The position numbers were made by a program, and so were the translations under genes. Under the pieces are notes generated by a model. It was not told the DNA's origin and did not search any database. It saw only the letters and a program-made list of their open reading frames with translations. A stretch of DNA of 64,000 bases from Bacteroidota bacterium (GTDB lineage Bacteria; Bacteroidota; Bacteroidia; Bacteroidales; UBA10428): positions 16,916-80,915 of the forward strand of contig QKEH01000009.1 in assembly GCA_003252385.1 (NCBI GenBank). Reading direction: 5' to 3'. Shown piece by piece: positions 26,812-35,924 of the stretch. Position 1 is the first letter of the stretch. The number at the start of each line of letters is the position of its first letter.

Positions 26812-27888
26812 TTGTCGAATCGCCTTTTTATTATCGGAAGTGCAGGGATTCCGGCTCGCTACGGTGGGTTCGAAACGTTCGCCGAACAACTGACCGGCAA
26901 ACTGGCATCGGACACCCCCATTACCATATACTGTTCGGCTTTTATCTATAAAACTTCAGAAAGGCACTTGCAACAAGGCCGCATAACACACCATTATATT
27001 CCCTGTAAAGCCAACGGTCCCTTTAGCCTCCTGTACGATTTTCTTTCGATAACCCATGCTATTCGCACTTCCTCTCCAACCGACCATTTTCTGATACTCG
27101 GAATAGGCCCCGGGCTTTTTCTTCCTTTTATGGGTGTACTGCGAAAACGAAAAATAATTCTGCATGTGGATGGGCTGGAATGGAAACGCAGCAAATGGAA
27201 ACTGCTTACCCGGCAAATCTTAAAGCTGGCTTTTTCCTGGGCCTGTTCGGTTGCCGATGCAATTATAGTAGACAATGAGGCACTTCGCAGTAGCATTGAG
27301 GCAAAATACCAATATAAAATTGCGCTGATACCGTATGGTTCCGATCATATTCCTTGCACACAGCTTCCTCCTCCAATACAGGGTAAGTATGCTCTGGTTA
27401 TAGCACGAGCCGAACCTGAAAACAATCTGGAAATTATTACCCAGGCCTTCCTCGACCAGACTAACCTTCCACTTTATCTCATCTCCAATTGGAAAGACAC
27501 CCATTTTGGACGAAAGCTATATAAAAGGTACGGTAGCTGTCCAAACATTCATTTTATAGATGCCATCTACGAACGTCCGGAATTATTACAAGCCTACCGG
27601 AAGAATTGCTCCGTTTACATTCACGGACACAGTGCTGGAGGCACCAATCCTTCGTTGGTGGAAGCCATGGCATCGGCTATCCGGATCATTGCGTTCGATA
27701 ATGTTTTTAACCGAAATACCACTAACCACTCCTGTCTTTACTTTAAGGATGGGAAACACCTGAAGGAACTCATCAGCCAAATAGGAACCCAGGCTACCCA
27801 TCACATGTCTGACCTATTATACAGGTATGCAAAGGAACACTATTCCTGGGATACGGTTGCCTTAAAAATCCGAGAGTTACTTCGGTAA
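26812..27888 (+). CDS. glycosyltransferase with DUF1972 domain (GT4-like)
   Basis: 358 aa from a TTG at 26812, which is preceded 7 bp upstream by AGGAA and gives SNRLFIIGSAGIPARYGGFETF. That opening is the DUF1972 signature (G-PA-YGGFET). A longer TTG start at 26746 lacks a ribosome site. No early ATG exists. The C-terminal half has a Rossmann-type nucleotide-sugar domain with IHGHSAGGTNPSLVEAMAS, the donor-binding E-x7-E-like region of GT4 enzymes. Related proteins transfer rhamnose or other sugars in surface polysaccharide synthesis; donor and acceptor here are unknown. Isolated gene, not in a polysaccharide cluster. Confidence 0.85.
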   Translation: MSNRLFIIGSAGIPARYGGFETFAEQLTGKLASDTPITIYCSAFIYKTSERHLQQGRITHHYIPCKANGPFSLLYDFLSITHAIRTSSPTDHFLILGIGPGLFLPFMGVLRKRKIILHVDGLEWKRSKWKLLTRQILKLAFSWACSVADAIIVDNEALRSSIEAKYQYKIALIPYGSDHIPCTQLPPPIQGKYALVIARAEPENNLEIITQAFLDQTNLPLYLISNWKDTHFGRKLYKRYGSCPNIHFIDAIYERPELLQAYRKNCSVYIHGHSAGGTNPSLVEAMASAIRIIAFDNVFNRNTTNHSCLYFKDGKHLKELISQIGTQATHHMSDLLYRYAKEHYSWDTVALKIRELLR

Positions 27889-27969
27889 TTTAGAACTGCT
27901 TTTATTTATTGGTTTTCCCAGGGATTTCCATCTTTTCACTAATTTTAAAGCGTAAAAAATAAGGGATAC

Positions 27970-29295
27970 ATGCAGATGTCAGAAGATTTTAACGTACCCC
28001 AACTTGGGAAATGCACCGTGAACTCAACATTGGATCTGTCGCGTAAAACCGGCGAAGGTATATTTAATTACATACCCGATTCGGAGCGCGTGGTAATGAA
28101 CACCAACTTAGGCTACTATAATGAATGCCTGGCCAATAACCGCGTGCCAGTTTCCTTTGAGAAAGCAGGGCCGAAGGAAAAAATCTACTTTGACCCTACC
28201 AAAACCAAAGTAGCCATTGTTACCTGTGGCGGCTTGTGTCCTGGCCTGAACAATGTAATTCGCGGCTTGGTAAACCAGTTAAACAAACGTTACGGGGTAA
28301 AACGGATTGTGGGCATACGCTATGGTTACGAAGGGTTTATTCCGGAATACGGACACGATATCATTGACCTTACTCCGGAAGAAGTTGAGGACATTCACAT
28401 GCACGGTGGTTCCATACTCAGTTCTTCGCGCGGCCCGCAGGATCCGGCGGAAATAGTGGATGCACTGGAACGTATGAACATTAACATACTTTTTACCATT
28501 GGTGGCGATGGCACCTTACGGGGCGCCCAGGCCATCATGGACGAAATAACCAAAAGAGGTCTTAAAATCAGCGTGGGAGGTATCCCAAAAACCATCGACA
28601 ACGATATCAACCTGATCGAGAAATCCTTTGGGTTTGAAACTGCTTTCACCAGCGCGGCTGAAATATTACGCGGCGCCCACAACGAGGCCAAAGGTGCCTA
28701 CAACGGAATTGCCCTGGTAAAACTCATGGGGCGCGACTCCGGCTTTATTGCAGCCAATGCGGCCTTGGCCGTACAGGAAGTGAACTGTGTCCTGATTCCC
28801 GAAATGAATTTTGAGCTGTTCGGCCCTCATGGTTTTCTGAAATGGCTCCGGCACCGGCTCGAAACCAAGCACCATGCACTTATTGCCGTGGCCGAAGGAG
28901 CCGGACAACACTTATTCGAAGATGCCGGCAAGGAGAAGGATGCTTCAGGAAATGTAAAATACAAAGACATTGGCATTTATCTGCGCGACCGGATCAAGGA
29001 GGAATTCGATCATAAATCATTTTCCTACAGTCTTAAATATATTGACCCCAGCTACATTATCCGCAGTGCCCCTGCGAATGCAAACGATAGTTTGTTCTGC
29101 AACCTGTTGGCCCAAAATGCAGTGCATGCGGCAATGGCAGGACGTACCGGTTTTACAGTCGGTTACTGGAATGCTCAGTTTACCATTCTACCCATTCCCC
29201 GTGCCGTTGCCAAACGGAAACGAATATCCATTGAGGGGGTACTCTGGTCGAATGTGATTGAAACAACCGGGCAGCCTAAAAAATTCAGCAAATAA
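27970..29295 (+). CDS. 6-phosphofructokinase, long (group X/TP0108-like) type
   Basis: 441 aa, longer than the 320-residue E. coli enzyme because of an N-terminal extension of about 70 residues. PFK motifs: TCGGLCPGLNNVIRG, IGGDGTLRGAQ and GIPKTIDNDI, then MGRDSGFIAA. The Gly in GGDGT (Asp in pyrophosphate enzymes) predicts ATP as donor, while the Lys in PKTIDND is the residue usually seen in pyrophosphate enzymes. This combination is typical of the ATP-using clade X enzymes of spirochaetes and trypanosomes. Convergent with the mevalonate operon, 20 bp from its end. Confidence 0.93.
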   Translation: MQMSEDFNVPQLGKCTVNSTLDLSRKTGEGIFNYIPDSERVVMNTNLGYYNECLANNRVPVSFEKAGPKEKIYFDPTKTKVAIVTCGGLCPGLNNVIRGLVNQLNKRYGVKRIVGIRYGYEGFIPEYGHDIIDLTPEEVEDIHMHGGSILSSSRGPQDPAEIVDALERMNINILFTIGGDGTLRGAQAIMDEITKRGLKISVGGIPKTIDNDINLIEKSFGFETAFTSAAEILRGAHNEAKGAYNGIALVKLMGRDSGFIAANAALAVQEVNCVLIPEMNFELFGPHGFLKWLRHRLETKHHALIAVAEGAGQHLFEDAGKEKDASGNVKYKDIGIYLRDRIKEEFDHKSFSYSLKYIDPSYIIRSAPANANDSLFCNLLAQNAVHAAMAGRTGFTVGYWNAQFTILPIPRAVAKRKRISIEGVLWSNVIETTGQPKKFSK

Positions 29296-29315
29296 AGCAA
29301 GCTTGAACCGTCCAC

Positions 29316-30227
29316 TTAAACCACATCCCAATCCAGTATGGGTTGTGGATTTTGTGCAATCCATAGGTTTAATTCGGAAGGTGTCAGATTGGAGTAGACC
29401 AGCAGATACCCCCCTCCGCCTGAGCCACACAATTTCATAGTGTATTGCCCACCGTCCAGTCCTTGTTGCCAGATACCCAGCACCGTATCCGGAATCATGG
29501 AACGGAAGAACTCCAGCTGGAAACGGGAAATCTGGATCATATCGTACTTCAAAGCATTGGTATCGGAAGTAAGCACATGCTGAACCATGCTATCCACATT
29601 TTCCACGTATTTCACATAGTGTTTCTTTCGATCTTTATCAGCAAGCAGCTTGTAAAATTCATCCACCAGGCGCCGTGTTGAAGCATAAATGCGGGTATCA
29701 AATAGATAGAACTGACTCAGCACCGGATTGGTCCGAGAACCCGGTACTCCCTCCACCCGGGCGCCATGCACCCGGAGCAATTGGTTCCGATAGGCACATA
29801 AAGGATCGAGCCCGGAACTATTACCGTGAAAATACGACTCGGCTCCGGCCAAAACTTCTTTTTGATCGCATATGGACAAGGCTGCCAGTTGGGGAAAATA
29901 CGCTCTAAAAACCGAGGCAACCAAGGCTCCGGAACTCCCCAACCCATATCCCTGCGGTATGGTGGAGTCGAAAAACAGCCCATCCTGAATATGGTCCTGA
30001 AGCAAATCCATATCACCCTGAAGCTCTTCGATCCAAGGAAGTCCTTGCAGATAGTTATAAAAACCAGCCAGAGCACGATTGGACTGAATTACAGATGGTG
30101 TAGGTTCTTTGTCGCCCATGAAACCCAGCTCCCCGGAGTACTTTGAAAAAGGAACCACCAACGCCGGCGAACCCTCCAATACAGAGTATTCGCCGCACAA
30201 CAATACCTTGGAACAGACCCTACTCAT
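29316..30227 (-). CDS. mevalonate kinase-like GHMP kinase
   Basis: 303 aa. GHMP fold signs: SKVLLCGEYSVLEGSPAL at the N terminus, the phosphate loop PQGYGLGSSGALVASV, the mevalonate-kinase style ESYFHGNSSGLDPLCAY (HG-SSG-D) with the catalytic Asp, and the C-terminal MKLCGSGGGGYLLVY. It probably phosphorylates mevalonate to mevalonate-5-phosphate. It is the last gene of the nine-gene operon and its start overlaps the decarboxylase gene by 8 bp. The alternative is phosphomevalonate kinase, with the GYDIA kinase doing the first step. Confidence 0.8.
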   Translation of the reverse strand: MSRVCSKVLLCGEYSVLEGSPALVVPFSKYSGELGFMGDKEPTPSVIQSNRALAGFYNYLQGLPWIEELQGDMDLLQDHIQDGLFFDSTIPQGYGLGSSGALVASVFRAYFPQLAALSICDQKEVLAGAESYFHGNSSGLDPLCAYRNQLLRVHGARVEGVPGSRTNPVLSQFYLFDTRIYASTRRLVDEFYKLLADKDRKKHYVKYVENVDSMVQHVLTSDTNALKYDMIQISRFQLEFFRSMIPDTVLGIWQQGLDGGQYTMKLCGSGGGGYLLVYSNLTPSELNLWIAQNPQPILDWDVV

Positions 30228-31332
30228 GACCTATCAGTTTTACAGGCCCACTCCCCAGAGTATCGTGAATCACCCGACCCCCAGCACACAGTTCGGCCAG
30301 TTGCCCTTGTATGAGTTCGGTTCTAACCTTGCCGGCTTCCTTTTCAGGGTACAATACATGTACTGCAGCTCCTGCATCAATGGTGAACCCTACCGGAACC
30401 CTTGTTTGATCCCGGTAGCGACGTATACGTTGCAATGCCTCCAAACTCTGAGGCTTAAGCAAGATATATCCAGGAAAGGAGGTTAACATCATGGCATGCA
30501 GACAAAGTGCCTCGTATTCCACCCAATCGATAAATGCAAACCAGTCGTCTTTCGATACTAAATTGAGAAGAATTTGTAGATGGGTGGATGCTTGTCGGAA
30601 GCGTTCCACAGAAAAAAGATTGCCCTCCATCAGCCGATGCCCTTGAGAACTGGAAACGGTTTTTGCATCCTCATCCAGTATTAAAACGGAATCGTTAAGG
30701 GTCTGGAACAGTGGATGAACCGCGAATGGCAACGGTACCGCCCAGGTATCGGAAGAACCCCTAAGGTCCTGCACCTTTCCCCAAATGGTCCACCCACCGT
30801 ATACCGAACGGCAGGCACTTCCCGATCCGAGTCGCGCCAGATAGGATGCTTTCCTGAAAAATGTATCCTGCGTCCATTTTATTCCGGTAAGCTCTTCCTC
30901 CAAACTCACCAAAGCCAGTGCCAACGCTCCATAAGCCGATGCTGAAGAAGCTATTCCCGAAGAATGTGGAAAGGTATTGGACGATTCGATGGTGAGTTCA
31001 ACCCCCTGAATCCACGGAAGGTAGGACTGAAGCATACCTATATAATGGGTGATTCTTTCCAGAAACTCCCCCTTCCTGTCTCCTTCCAGAGAGAAATGGA
31101 TTTTCGGTTGTTTTCTCTTACCATCATAGTGGTATGCCACCAATGTTCGTGTTACCGATTCTTTCAGAGTGAAGCTCAATGAGGGATTCATGGGTAGCTG
31201 CTGACCGTGTTTACCCCAGTATTTCACCAGGGCAATATTCGATGGGCACTCCCAACCCGTTTTTCCCGACCTTTCGGCGAAAGGAAGCTTGGAATCGGCT
31301 CCATTTTGTAAAGAATCCGAAGAATGCAACAT
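30220..31332 (-). CDS. mvaD: diphosphomevalonate decarboxylase
   Basis: 370 aa. The family motif NIALVKYWGKHG binds the diphosphate, NTFPHSSGIASSASAYGALA is the GHMP phosphate loop, and GFTIDAGAAVHVLY holds the catalytic Asp. It converts mevalonate-5-diphosphate to isopentenyl diphosphate with ATP. The first 25 residues are an extension before the conserved core. It follows the GYDIA kinase gene by 6 bp and overlaps the next kinase gene by 8 bp. Confidence 0.93.
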   Translation of the reverse strand: MLHSSDSLQNGADSKLPFAERSGKTGWECPSNIALVKYWGKHGQQLPMNPSLSFTLKESVTRTLVAYHYDGKRKQPKIHFSLEGDRKGEFLERITHYIGMLQSYLPWIQGVELTIESSNTFPHSSGIASSASAYGALALALVSLEEELTGIKWTQDTFFRKASYLARLGSGSACRSVYGGWTIWGKVQDLRGSSDTWAVPLPFAVHPLFQTLNDSVLILDEDAKTVSSSQGHRLMEGNLFSVERFRQASTHLQILLNLVSKDDWFAFIDWVEYEALCLHAMMLTSFPGYILLKPQSLEALQRIRRYRDQTRVPVGFTIDAGAAVHVLYPEKEAGKVRTELIQGQLAELCAGGRVIHDTLGSGPVKLIGHE

Positions 31333-31338
31333 GGTATT

Positions 31339-32277
31339 TCAGTTTATAGACACAATATCCTGATAGGCAAACCATTGGTTCAATCCCTTCCGACGCAAAT
31401 AATCTTCTACCTGAGCCCGATTGCCCCGATGGGTGCATACTACAAAATCGCCTCCCCAGGCTCCTAACGATTTCACCACATAGGGATAGTCGTGAAAAAG
31501 CCCTTCGGCTACCGGCACGGCACGAATATGTCGGGCAATTAAGCTTTCGTGCTCTCGTAGGAGTTTTTCAAAATCTTCCAACTGACTCACCTGACATAAG
31601 GCATTGGTTATTTGCGAGATTCGGCTGGTTAGCATTGGATCCTCTTCAATCTGGTGGCTATAAGCAGCCACTTCGGAAGCAGAGGTCTGTTTGTTTCCCA
31701 AATAGACAAACAGTAACTGATTGTGAAATTCGGGATTAAACGAAGTTTCCAGGCAGGTGGGCTGCTTGTTACTTAAACCATACACAAAGGGTCGATCTCG
31801 CACCGCAGCAGCAATATCGTAACCGGATCCACCGGTAATTTCAGCATTCAAGCTATAGGGGTCTGCTCCAACCCAGGCAGCTAAATTACGGAGTAAGGTA
31901 GAGCTTGATCCCCAACCCCAGTTTCTGTCGAACTCCAGGTTGGTTCTGATGCGCCAAGAGAATGAACCTGAAAAGAAATCGGGCCTATACCGGTTCAACG
32001 CTTGCAGGATACGACTCAATGGTTTTGCCAGGAGAACTGCACTGGTACTAGCGCAGGTAAAATCGGGCAGATGGTAGGTGGCGGTAAACCAAATTCCATT
32101 GCGCTCCCGGGCTTCCCATTCGAGTTTTGGGTGGCAGGTGGTGCGAATTTCTTCCACCGTCATCGACTGTCCGTACTGCAAAGGAAGAACAAGCGCCAGG
32201 GCTCCCCGAAGAACGGCATATTCGCCGCTGAGCAATAATTTACCCTTCGCGTAAAAATGGTGTATCCTGTTTATCAT
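31339..32277 (-). CDS. GYDIA-family GHMP kinase (probable phosphomevalonate kinase)
   Basis: 312 aa. YAKGKLLLSGEYAVLRGA opens the GHMP fold. The phosphate loop is replaced by RNWGWGSSSTLLRNLAAW, and the hallmark GGSGYDIAAAV follows. C-terminal GAWGGDFVVCTHRG replaces the usual GSGGGG loop. The family is known from Bacteroidota mevalonate clusters. Since mevalonate kinase and the decarboxylase are already accounted for, this is the best candidate for mevalonate-5-phosphate phosphorylation; that step is inferred. The start codon lies 38 bp inside the HMG-CoA reductase gene, and no later start would keep the YAKGK motif. Confidence 0.82.
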   Translation of the reverse strand: MINRIHHFYAKGKLLLSGEYAVLRGALALVLPLQYGQSMTVEEIRTTCHPKLEWEARERNGIWFTATYHLPDFTCASTSAVLLAKPLSRILQALNRYRPDFFSGSFSWRIRTNLEFDRNWGWGSSSTLLRNLAAWVGADPYSLNAEITGGSGYDIAAAVRDRPFVYGLSNKQPTCLETSFNPEFHNQLLFVYLGNKQTSASEVAAYSHQIEEDPMLTSRISQITNALCQVSQLEDFEKLLREHESLIARHIRAVPVAEGLFHDYPYVVKSLGAWGGDFVVCTHRGNRAQVEDYLRRKGLNQWFAYQDIVSIN

Positions 32278-33586
32278 GACGTAACTGCTGCAGGTATTCT
32301 TTAACTGCTACAGAAGAAACTGTTTTCTTGCGGAAATGTTCTTTTATTTGAGCTCGCTCGCGTATATTGGCACCCAACTGAGTGGCTATGTTGGAAAGAT
32401 GAAGTTGCATGTGCCCGGACTGAATGCCCGAGGTCACCAAGGCTTTAACCGCGCTGTAGTTATTTGCCAGGCCCACTGCGGCAGCAATCTGCATGAGTTC
32501 AACCGCGCTGGGGTTTCCTAACAGTTTCCCGGCGTGCCGGGCCATGGGATGCACTGTGGTGGCTCCTCCTACTGTTCCAATAGCCAAAGGCAGCTCCAAT
32601 GAAAAAGTAAATATCCCTTGGTGCAGGGTGGCAACCGACAGGCTCCGATACGATCCGTCAGCCGATGCCCAAGCATGCGCATTGGCTTCCACCGCCCGAA
32701 AATCGTTACCTGTGGCCAGCACCACAGCATCCACTCCATTCATGATACCCTTATTGTGCGTTACTGCCCGAAACGGATCGCCTTGTGCAATGGCAACAGC
32801 TTTGGTAAAGCGAGAAAGAAAGGTCTCACTGTCCATATTCGGTGCCATATCCCGGAGTTCATTCACAGGAGCCGCCACCTTACAAAGCACCCGGCAATCC
32901 GGTGTATAATTGGAGAGGATGCACATGAGCACCTCCACACGCCTCCAGGATTCGGGCCAGGTTCCATTCCCTGCCAGGGATTGCGTCCATACCCCTGCCA
33001 GACTTTCCAGTACCGTATTGATAAAATTGGCGCCCATGGAATCGGCCGTATCAAATTGAACCTGAAGCTGGTAGTAATTGGGAAGAATATGAGGCAGGCG
33101 AACCACCTGCAGCCCCTTTATACCCCCTCCCCGTTTGTCCATGGAGGTGGTAAGTGGTTTGAGCTGAACCAGCATCTCAGATTGAACCTGCCCGAAAAAT
33201 TCCTGAAGCTTTTCTTCATTGCCCTCCCAGAGAAAATGCACCTGCCCGGTTTTTGTGGTGCCCTGTACCCGGCAGGTAAAACCTCCGTGCCTATCCCAGA
33301 ATTTTGCGGCAGCGGCGGCGGCGGCCACCACCGAACTTTCTTCCGTTACCATGGGAACATGATACCGCATGCCATTGATCCGGAAATTGGGTGCCACGCT
33401 GAAAGGTAAATGATAATTACCCACCATATTCTCCGACAACTCCTCATAAACCTGCTGATAGTTTTCGTTTGTCGCTCTGTGGGAATCCAAATCATCGACC
33501 CAATTCCCGCTGTTGGGCATTATTGAAGCCAGCAGTTGAATCCGCTCCAGACGATCCCGGCTTGAAAAACCTTCAATTCGTTCCAT
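32240..33586 (-). CDS. mvaA: hydroxymethylglutaryl-CoA reductase, class II
   Basis: 448 aa. Class II HMGR motifs are intact: ENMVGNYHLPFSVAPNFRIN, the catalytic-Glu segment VPMVTEESSVVAAAA, DSMGANFINTVLES, the catalytic-Lys segment HNKGIMNGVDAV, the Asp segment ATGNDFRAVEA, and a C-terminal His in GHMQLHLSN. Class II enzymes can run toward mevalonate or back to HMG-CoA depending on the cofactor. Here neighbours all lie downstream of mevalonate, so synthesis is expected. It follows the IPP isomerase gene by 13 bp. Confidence 0.95.
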   Translation of the reverse strand: MERIEGFSSRDRLERIQLLASIMPNSGNWVDDLDSHRATNENYQQVYEELSENMVGNYHLPFSVAPNFRINGMRYHVPMVTEESSVVAAAAAAAKFWDRHGGFTCRVQGTTKTGQVHFLWEGNEEKLQEFFGQVQSEMLVQLKPLTTSMDKRGGGIKGLQVVRLPHILPNYYQLQVQFDTADSMGANFINTVLESLAGVWTQSLAGNGTWPESWRRVEVLMCILSNYTPDCRVLCKVAAPVNELRDMAPNMDSETFLSRFTKAVAIAQGDPFRAVTHNKGIMNGVDAVVLATGNDFRAVEANAHAWASADGSYRSLSVATLHQGIFTFSLELPLAIGTVGGATTVHPMARHAGKLLGNPSAVELMQIAAAVGLANNYSAVKALVTSGIQSGHMQLHLSNIATQLGANIRERAQIKEHFRKKTVSSVAVKEYLQQLRHDKQDTPFLREG

Positions 33587-33599
33587 CCTCTAAGCTGTT

Positions 33600-34598
33600 T
33601 TAACCGGGTTTTATCCGTAAAAAAGCCTGTGCCATACGCAGCGCCTTAACCTGACTTTCCACATAGGCATGCAATGCCTCGTAACTTTGACGGGCATATC
33701 GTAAAAAATTGGATGCCTGTCCGTAGACTGCAGGCAGTGGCGACTTTTCGAGCAGGTAATACCCGTCCAGAAAATTGCGTATGCCGCCCGATAGAATAAG
33801 CTGCTTACACTCCATAACTCCCCCTTCCTGCCGGATCTCCAGTATGGCATCCAGCATGCTTTCGGTATCTTCGCCAATATTTTCAAAAGCCCGTAGCGCA
33901 TCTTTTGAGGCGTCATCTTGCCGCAATACTTCCAACCGGGAAAAATTGGTGCCACCATACCCCGAAGTTTCTATAGCTTCCAGGGGCAAAGCCAGCAAGG
34001 CTCTGAGACTATCTTTACCCATTCCCTGCCCCACCTCTTTAACAATTACCTTATAGGGACACTGTTCCAGAAAGCGGTTTAGGGTAGTAAGTGGAGGCTC
34101 GGTCAAACGATCGCCTTCGGCCTGCACCCATTCCTGCAAGGGATTTACATGAACAATCAGCCCATCGGTGCGCAGACGTTTAACCACATCGTGCAGCCGG
34201 TTGATTTTTCCTCCGGCAAGAAGTTGTTCCAGCTGGCTGATACCAATATTGGCATAAAAAGCGGCATCATCGCCCAGTGTATCGCGCAGGTCGAAATCCT
34301 TAAAATGTCCCTCTTCCTCGAGTAAAATTCTGCATGAACCCAAACCCATTCCCATTCCAAAATCGCGGCATATCCGGGCCAGGTTATGATTGATTTTTCC
34401 CGCCATCTGAGTGCCTCCGGTCATGCTCGAAACCCACAGGGGTACTTTAAACGGTTTCCCCAAAAAAGTGAATTCATGAAACAGTTCCAACGGATGGGCA
34501 CTGAGCATGGGTTCGTATCTAAACCTCGGGTCGGCAAGTTCTTTGTTGGTTTGCGACTGAAAAGCCAACTCAATATGACTCTGTTTTCGATCGTGCAT
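33600..34598 (-). CDS. fni: type 2 isopentenyl-diphosphate delta-isomerase
   Basis: 332 aa, FMN-dependent type. It begins RKQSHIELAFQSQ (typical RK-DHI opening), has PLWVSSMTGGTQMAGKINHNLA, then FGMGMGLGSCRI, VIVKEVGQGM and SGYGGTNFSRLE, with a final SGGIRN for FMN phosphate. It interconverts IPP and DMAPP. The first of the five mevalonate genes in transcription order; 5 bp from the acyl-CoA dehydrogenase stop codon. Confidence 0.95.
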   Translation of the reverse strand: MHDRKQSHIELAFQSQTNKELADPRFRYEPMLSAHPLELFHEFTFLGKPFKVPLWVSSMTGGTQMAGKINHNLARICRDFGMGMGLGSCRILLEEEGHFKDFDLRDTLGDDAAFYANIGISQLEQLLAGGKINRLHDVVKRLRTDGLIVHVNPLQEWVQAEGDRLTEPPLTTLNRFLEQCPYKVIVKEVGQGMGKDSLRALLALPLEAIETSGYGGTNFSRLEVLRQDDASKDALRAFENIGEDTESMLDAILEIRQEGGVMECKQLILSGGIRNFLDGYYLLEKSPLPAVYGQASNFLRYARQSYEALHAYVESQVKALRMAQAFLRIKPG

Positions 34599-34603
34599 AC
34601 GTG

Positions 34604-35761
34604 CTATTTCTTTAGGCCGATGTGCCGGGAAATCACCACCCGAAGAATTTCGGAGGTACCTTCACCGATTTGCAGGATTCTCTGGTCGCGATAAAACCGT
34701 TCAATTTCAGAGTTTTTAAACAAACCATAGGCTCCATGCACCTGAAGCGCCTCATCGGCCACTTCCCGGGCAATCTCGGAACAATACAATTTGGCCATAG
34801 CTGCTTCCTTACTAAAAGGCAAGCCGGTATCCTTACGCCAACAGGTGGTATACAGAAAGTTCCGTGCCAGTTCAATTTTGGTGGCCATGTCGGCTAATTT
34901 AAACGATATTGCCTGAAAATGTGCTATGGGCCGGCCAAATTGCTTTCTTTCCTGTGCATATGCCATGGCCAGTTCGTAAGCACCCTGAGCCAACCCCAGT
35001 CCCATGGCTGCAATCGACAGGCGTCCCGAATCCAGTGTTTCCAGCATAATTCGTGCTCCTTCGCCGGGTTTACCCAGCATATTTTTACGTGGTACCACAC
35101 AGTTACTAAAAAACAACTTTCCGGTATCGGCAGCCCGCCACATCATTTTATTATCAATTCGTTCGCAACGATATCCGGGTGTGTCGCGCGGTACCATAAT
35201 CACCGATAACTCTTTCTTGCCTTCCTTTTGGCCCGTTACCACCTGTATGGTAGCTCCTGCCGAAATATCGGATGCGGAGTTGGTAATAAACATCTTGGAT
35301 CCGTTTATATGCCACAAACCATGTTCCAGCCGGGCTTCCGATTGTGTGCCTAAGGCATCGGAACCAGCATGTTGTTCCGTAAGCCCAAAGGCCCAAAGCT
35401 TTTCTCCGGTACACAGTTGGGGTAACCACTGCCGCTTCAGCTCGGGATGCGCAAAATGGTAAATTGGTGCCAGTCCCAGTGAATTATGCGATGCCACGGT
35501 GGCTGCCTGCGAACCATCGATACGGGCTAATTCCTCCACCGCTATGATATAGGACAGGGTATCGCGGTTTTGTCCGCCGTATTCCAAAGGAAGAGTGATG
35601 CCGAATAAACCCAGTTCCCCCATTCGTTGCGTCAACTGGTACGAGAACGTTCCGGATTCGTCCAGCAGGGCAGCTTGTGGTTTTATTTCCTGTTCGGCAA
35701 ATAAACGAACCTGATTGCGCAAAGCCTGATGTTCGGCTGTAAGTGTCGGGTATGAAATCAT
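34604..35761 (-). CDS. acyl-CoA dehydrogenase, short-chain/branched type
   Basis: 385 aa from the ATG at 35761; a GTG 96 bp upstream would add 32 residues unlike the family. FAD-binding signs: FGLTEQHAGSDALG and WHINGSKMFITNS, then the C-terminal ARDQ-like RFYRDQRILQIGEGTSEI. The Glu in IGEGT is the usual catalytic base of short- and medium-chain enzymes. True isovaleryl-CoA dehydrogenases have Ala there and a Glu in an LDLER segment, where this protein has LDSGR. From context it should make 3-methylcrotonyl-CoA from isovaleryl-CoA, but residues argue for a SCAD-like enzyme. A 163-bp gap separates it from the preceding gene. Confidence 0.88.
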   Translation of the reverse strand: MISYPTLTAEHQALRNQVRLFAEQEIKPQAALLDESGTFSYQLTQRMGELGLFGITLPLEYGGQNRDTLSYIIAVEELARIDGSQAATVASHNSLGLAPIYHFAHPELKRQWLPQLCTGEKLWAFGLTEQHAGSDALGTQSEARLEHGLWHINGSKMFITNSASDISAGATIQVVTGQKEGKKELSVIMVPRDTPGYRCERIDNKMMWRAADTGKLFFSNCVVPRKNMLGKPGEGARIMLETLDSGRLSIAAMGLGLAQGAYELAMAYAQERKQFGRPIAHFQAISFKLADMATKIELARNFLYTTCWRKDTGLPFSKEAAMAKLYCSEIAREVADEALQVHGAYGLFKNSEIERFYRDQRILQIGEGTSEILRVVISRHIGLKK

Positions 35762-35924
35762 ATATTTTCCAATTGGTAACTGATCAACAAGGGCAAGCCG
35801 GTTTTGTTTAGCCCTGGCGACTATGTTCCGGTGTCTTGCAGTACGATGCCGTACCACGAGGTGTTATGGACTCACCGGCAGGCTTCATGCCAATACCTCA
35901 ATGGATAAAAAGTTCGGTTTATGC

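Noticed and set aside
32618-33409. 263-codon plus-strand frame opposite HMG-CoA reductase
   Set aside because: Shadow frame; the minus strand holds all catalytic motifs of class II HMGR.
35762-35857. N-terminal extension of the acyl-CoA dehydrogenase
   Set aside because: It starts at GTG and the extra 32 basic residues do not match acyl-CoA dehydrogenases; the ATG at 35761 fits the family.
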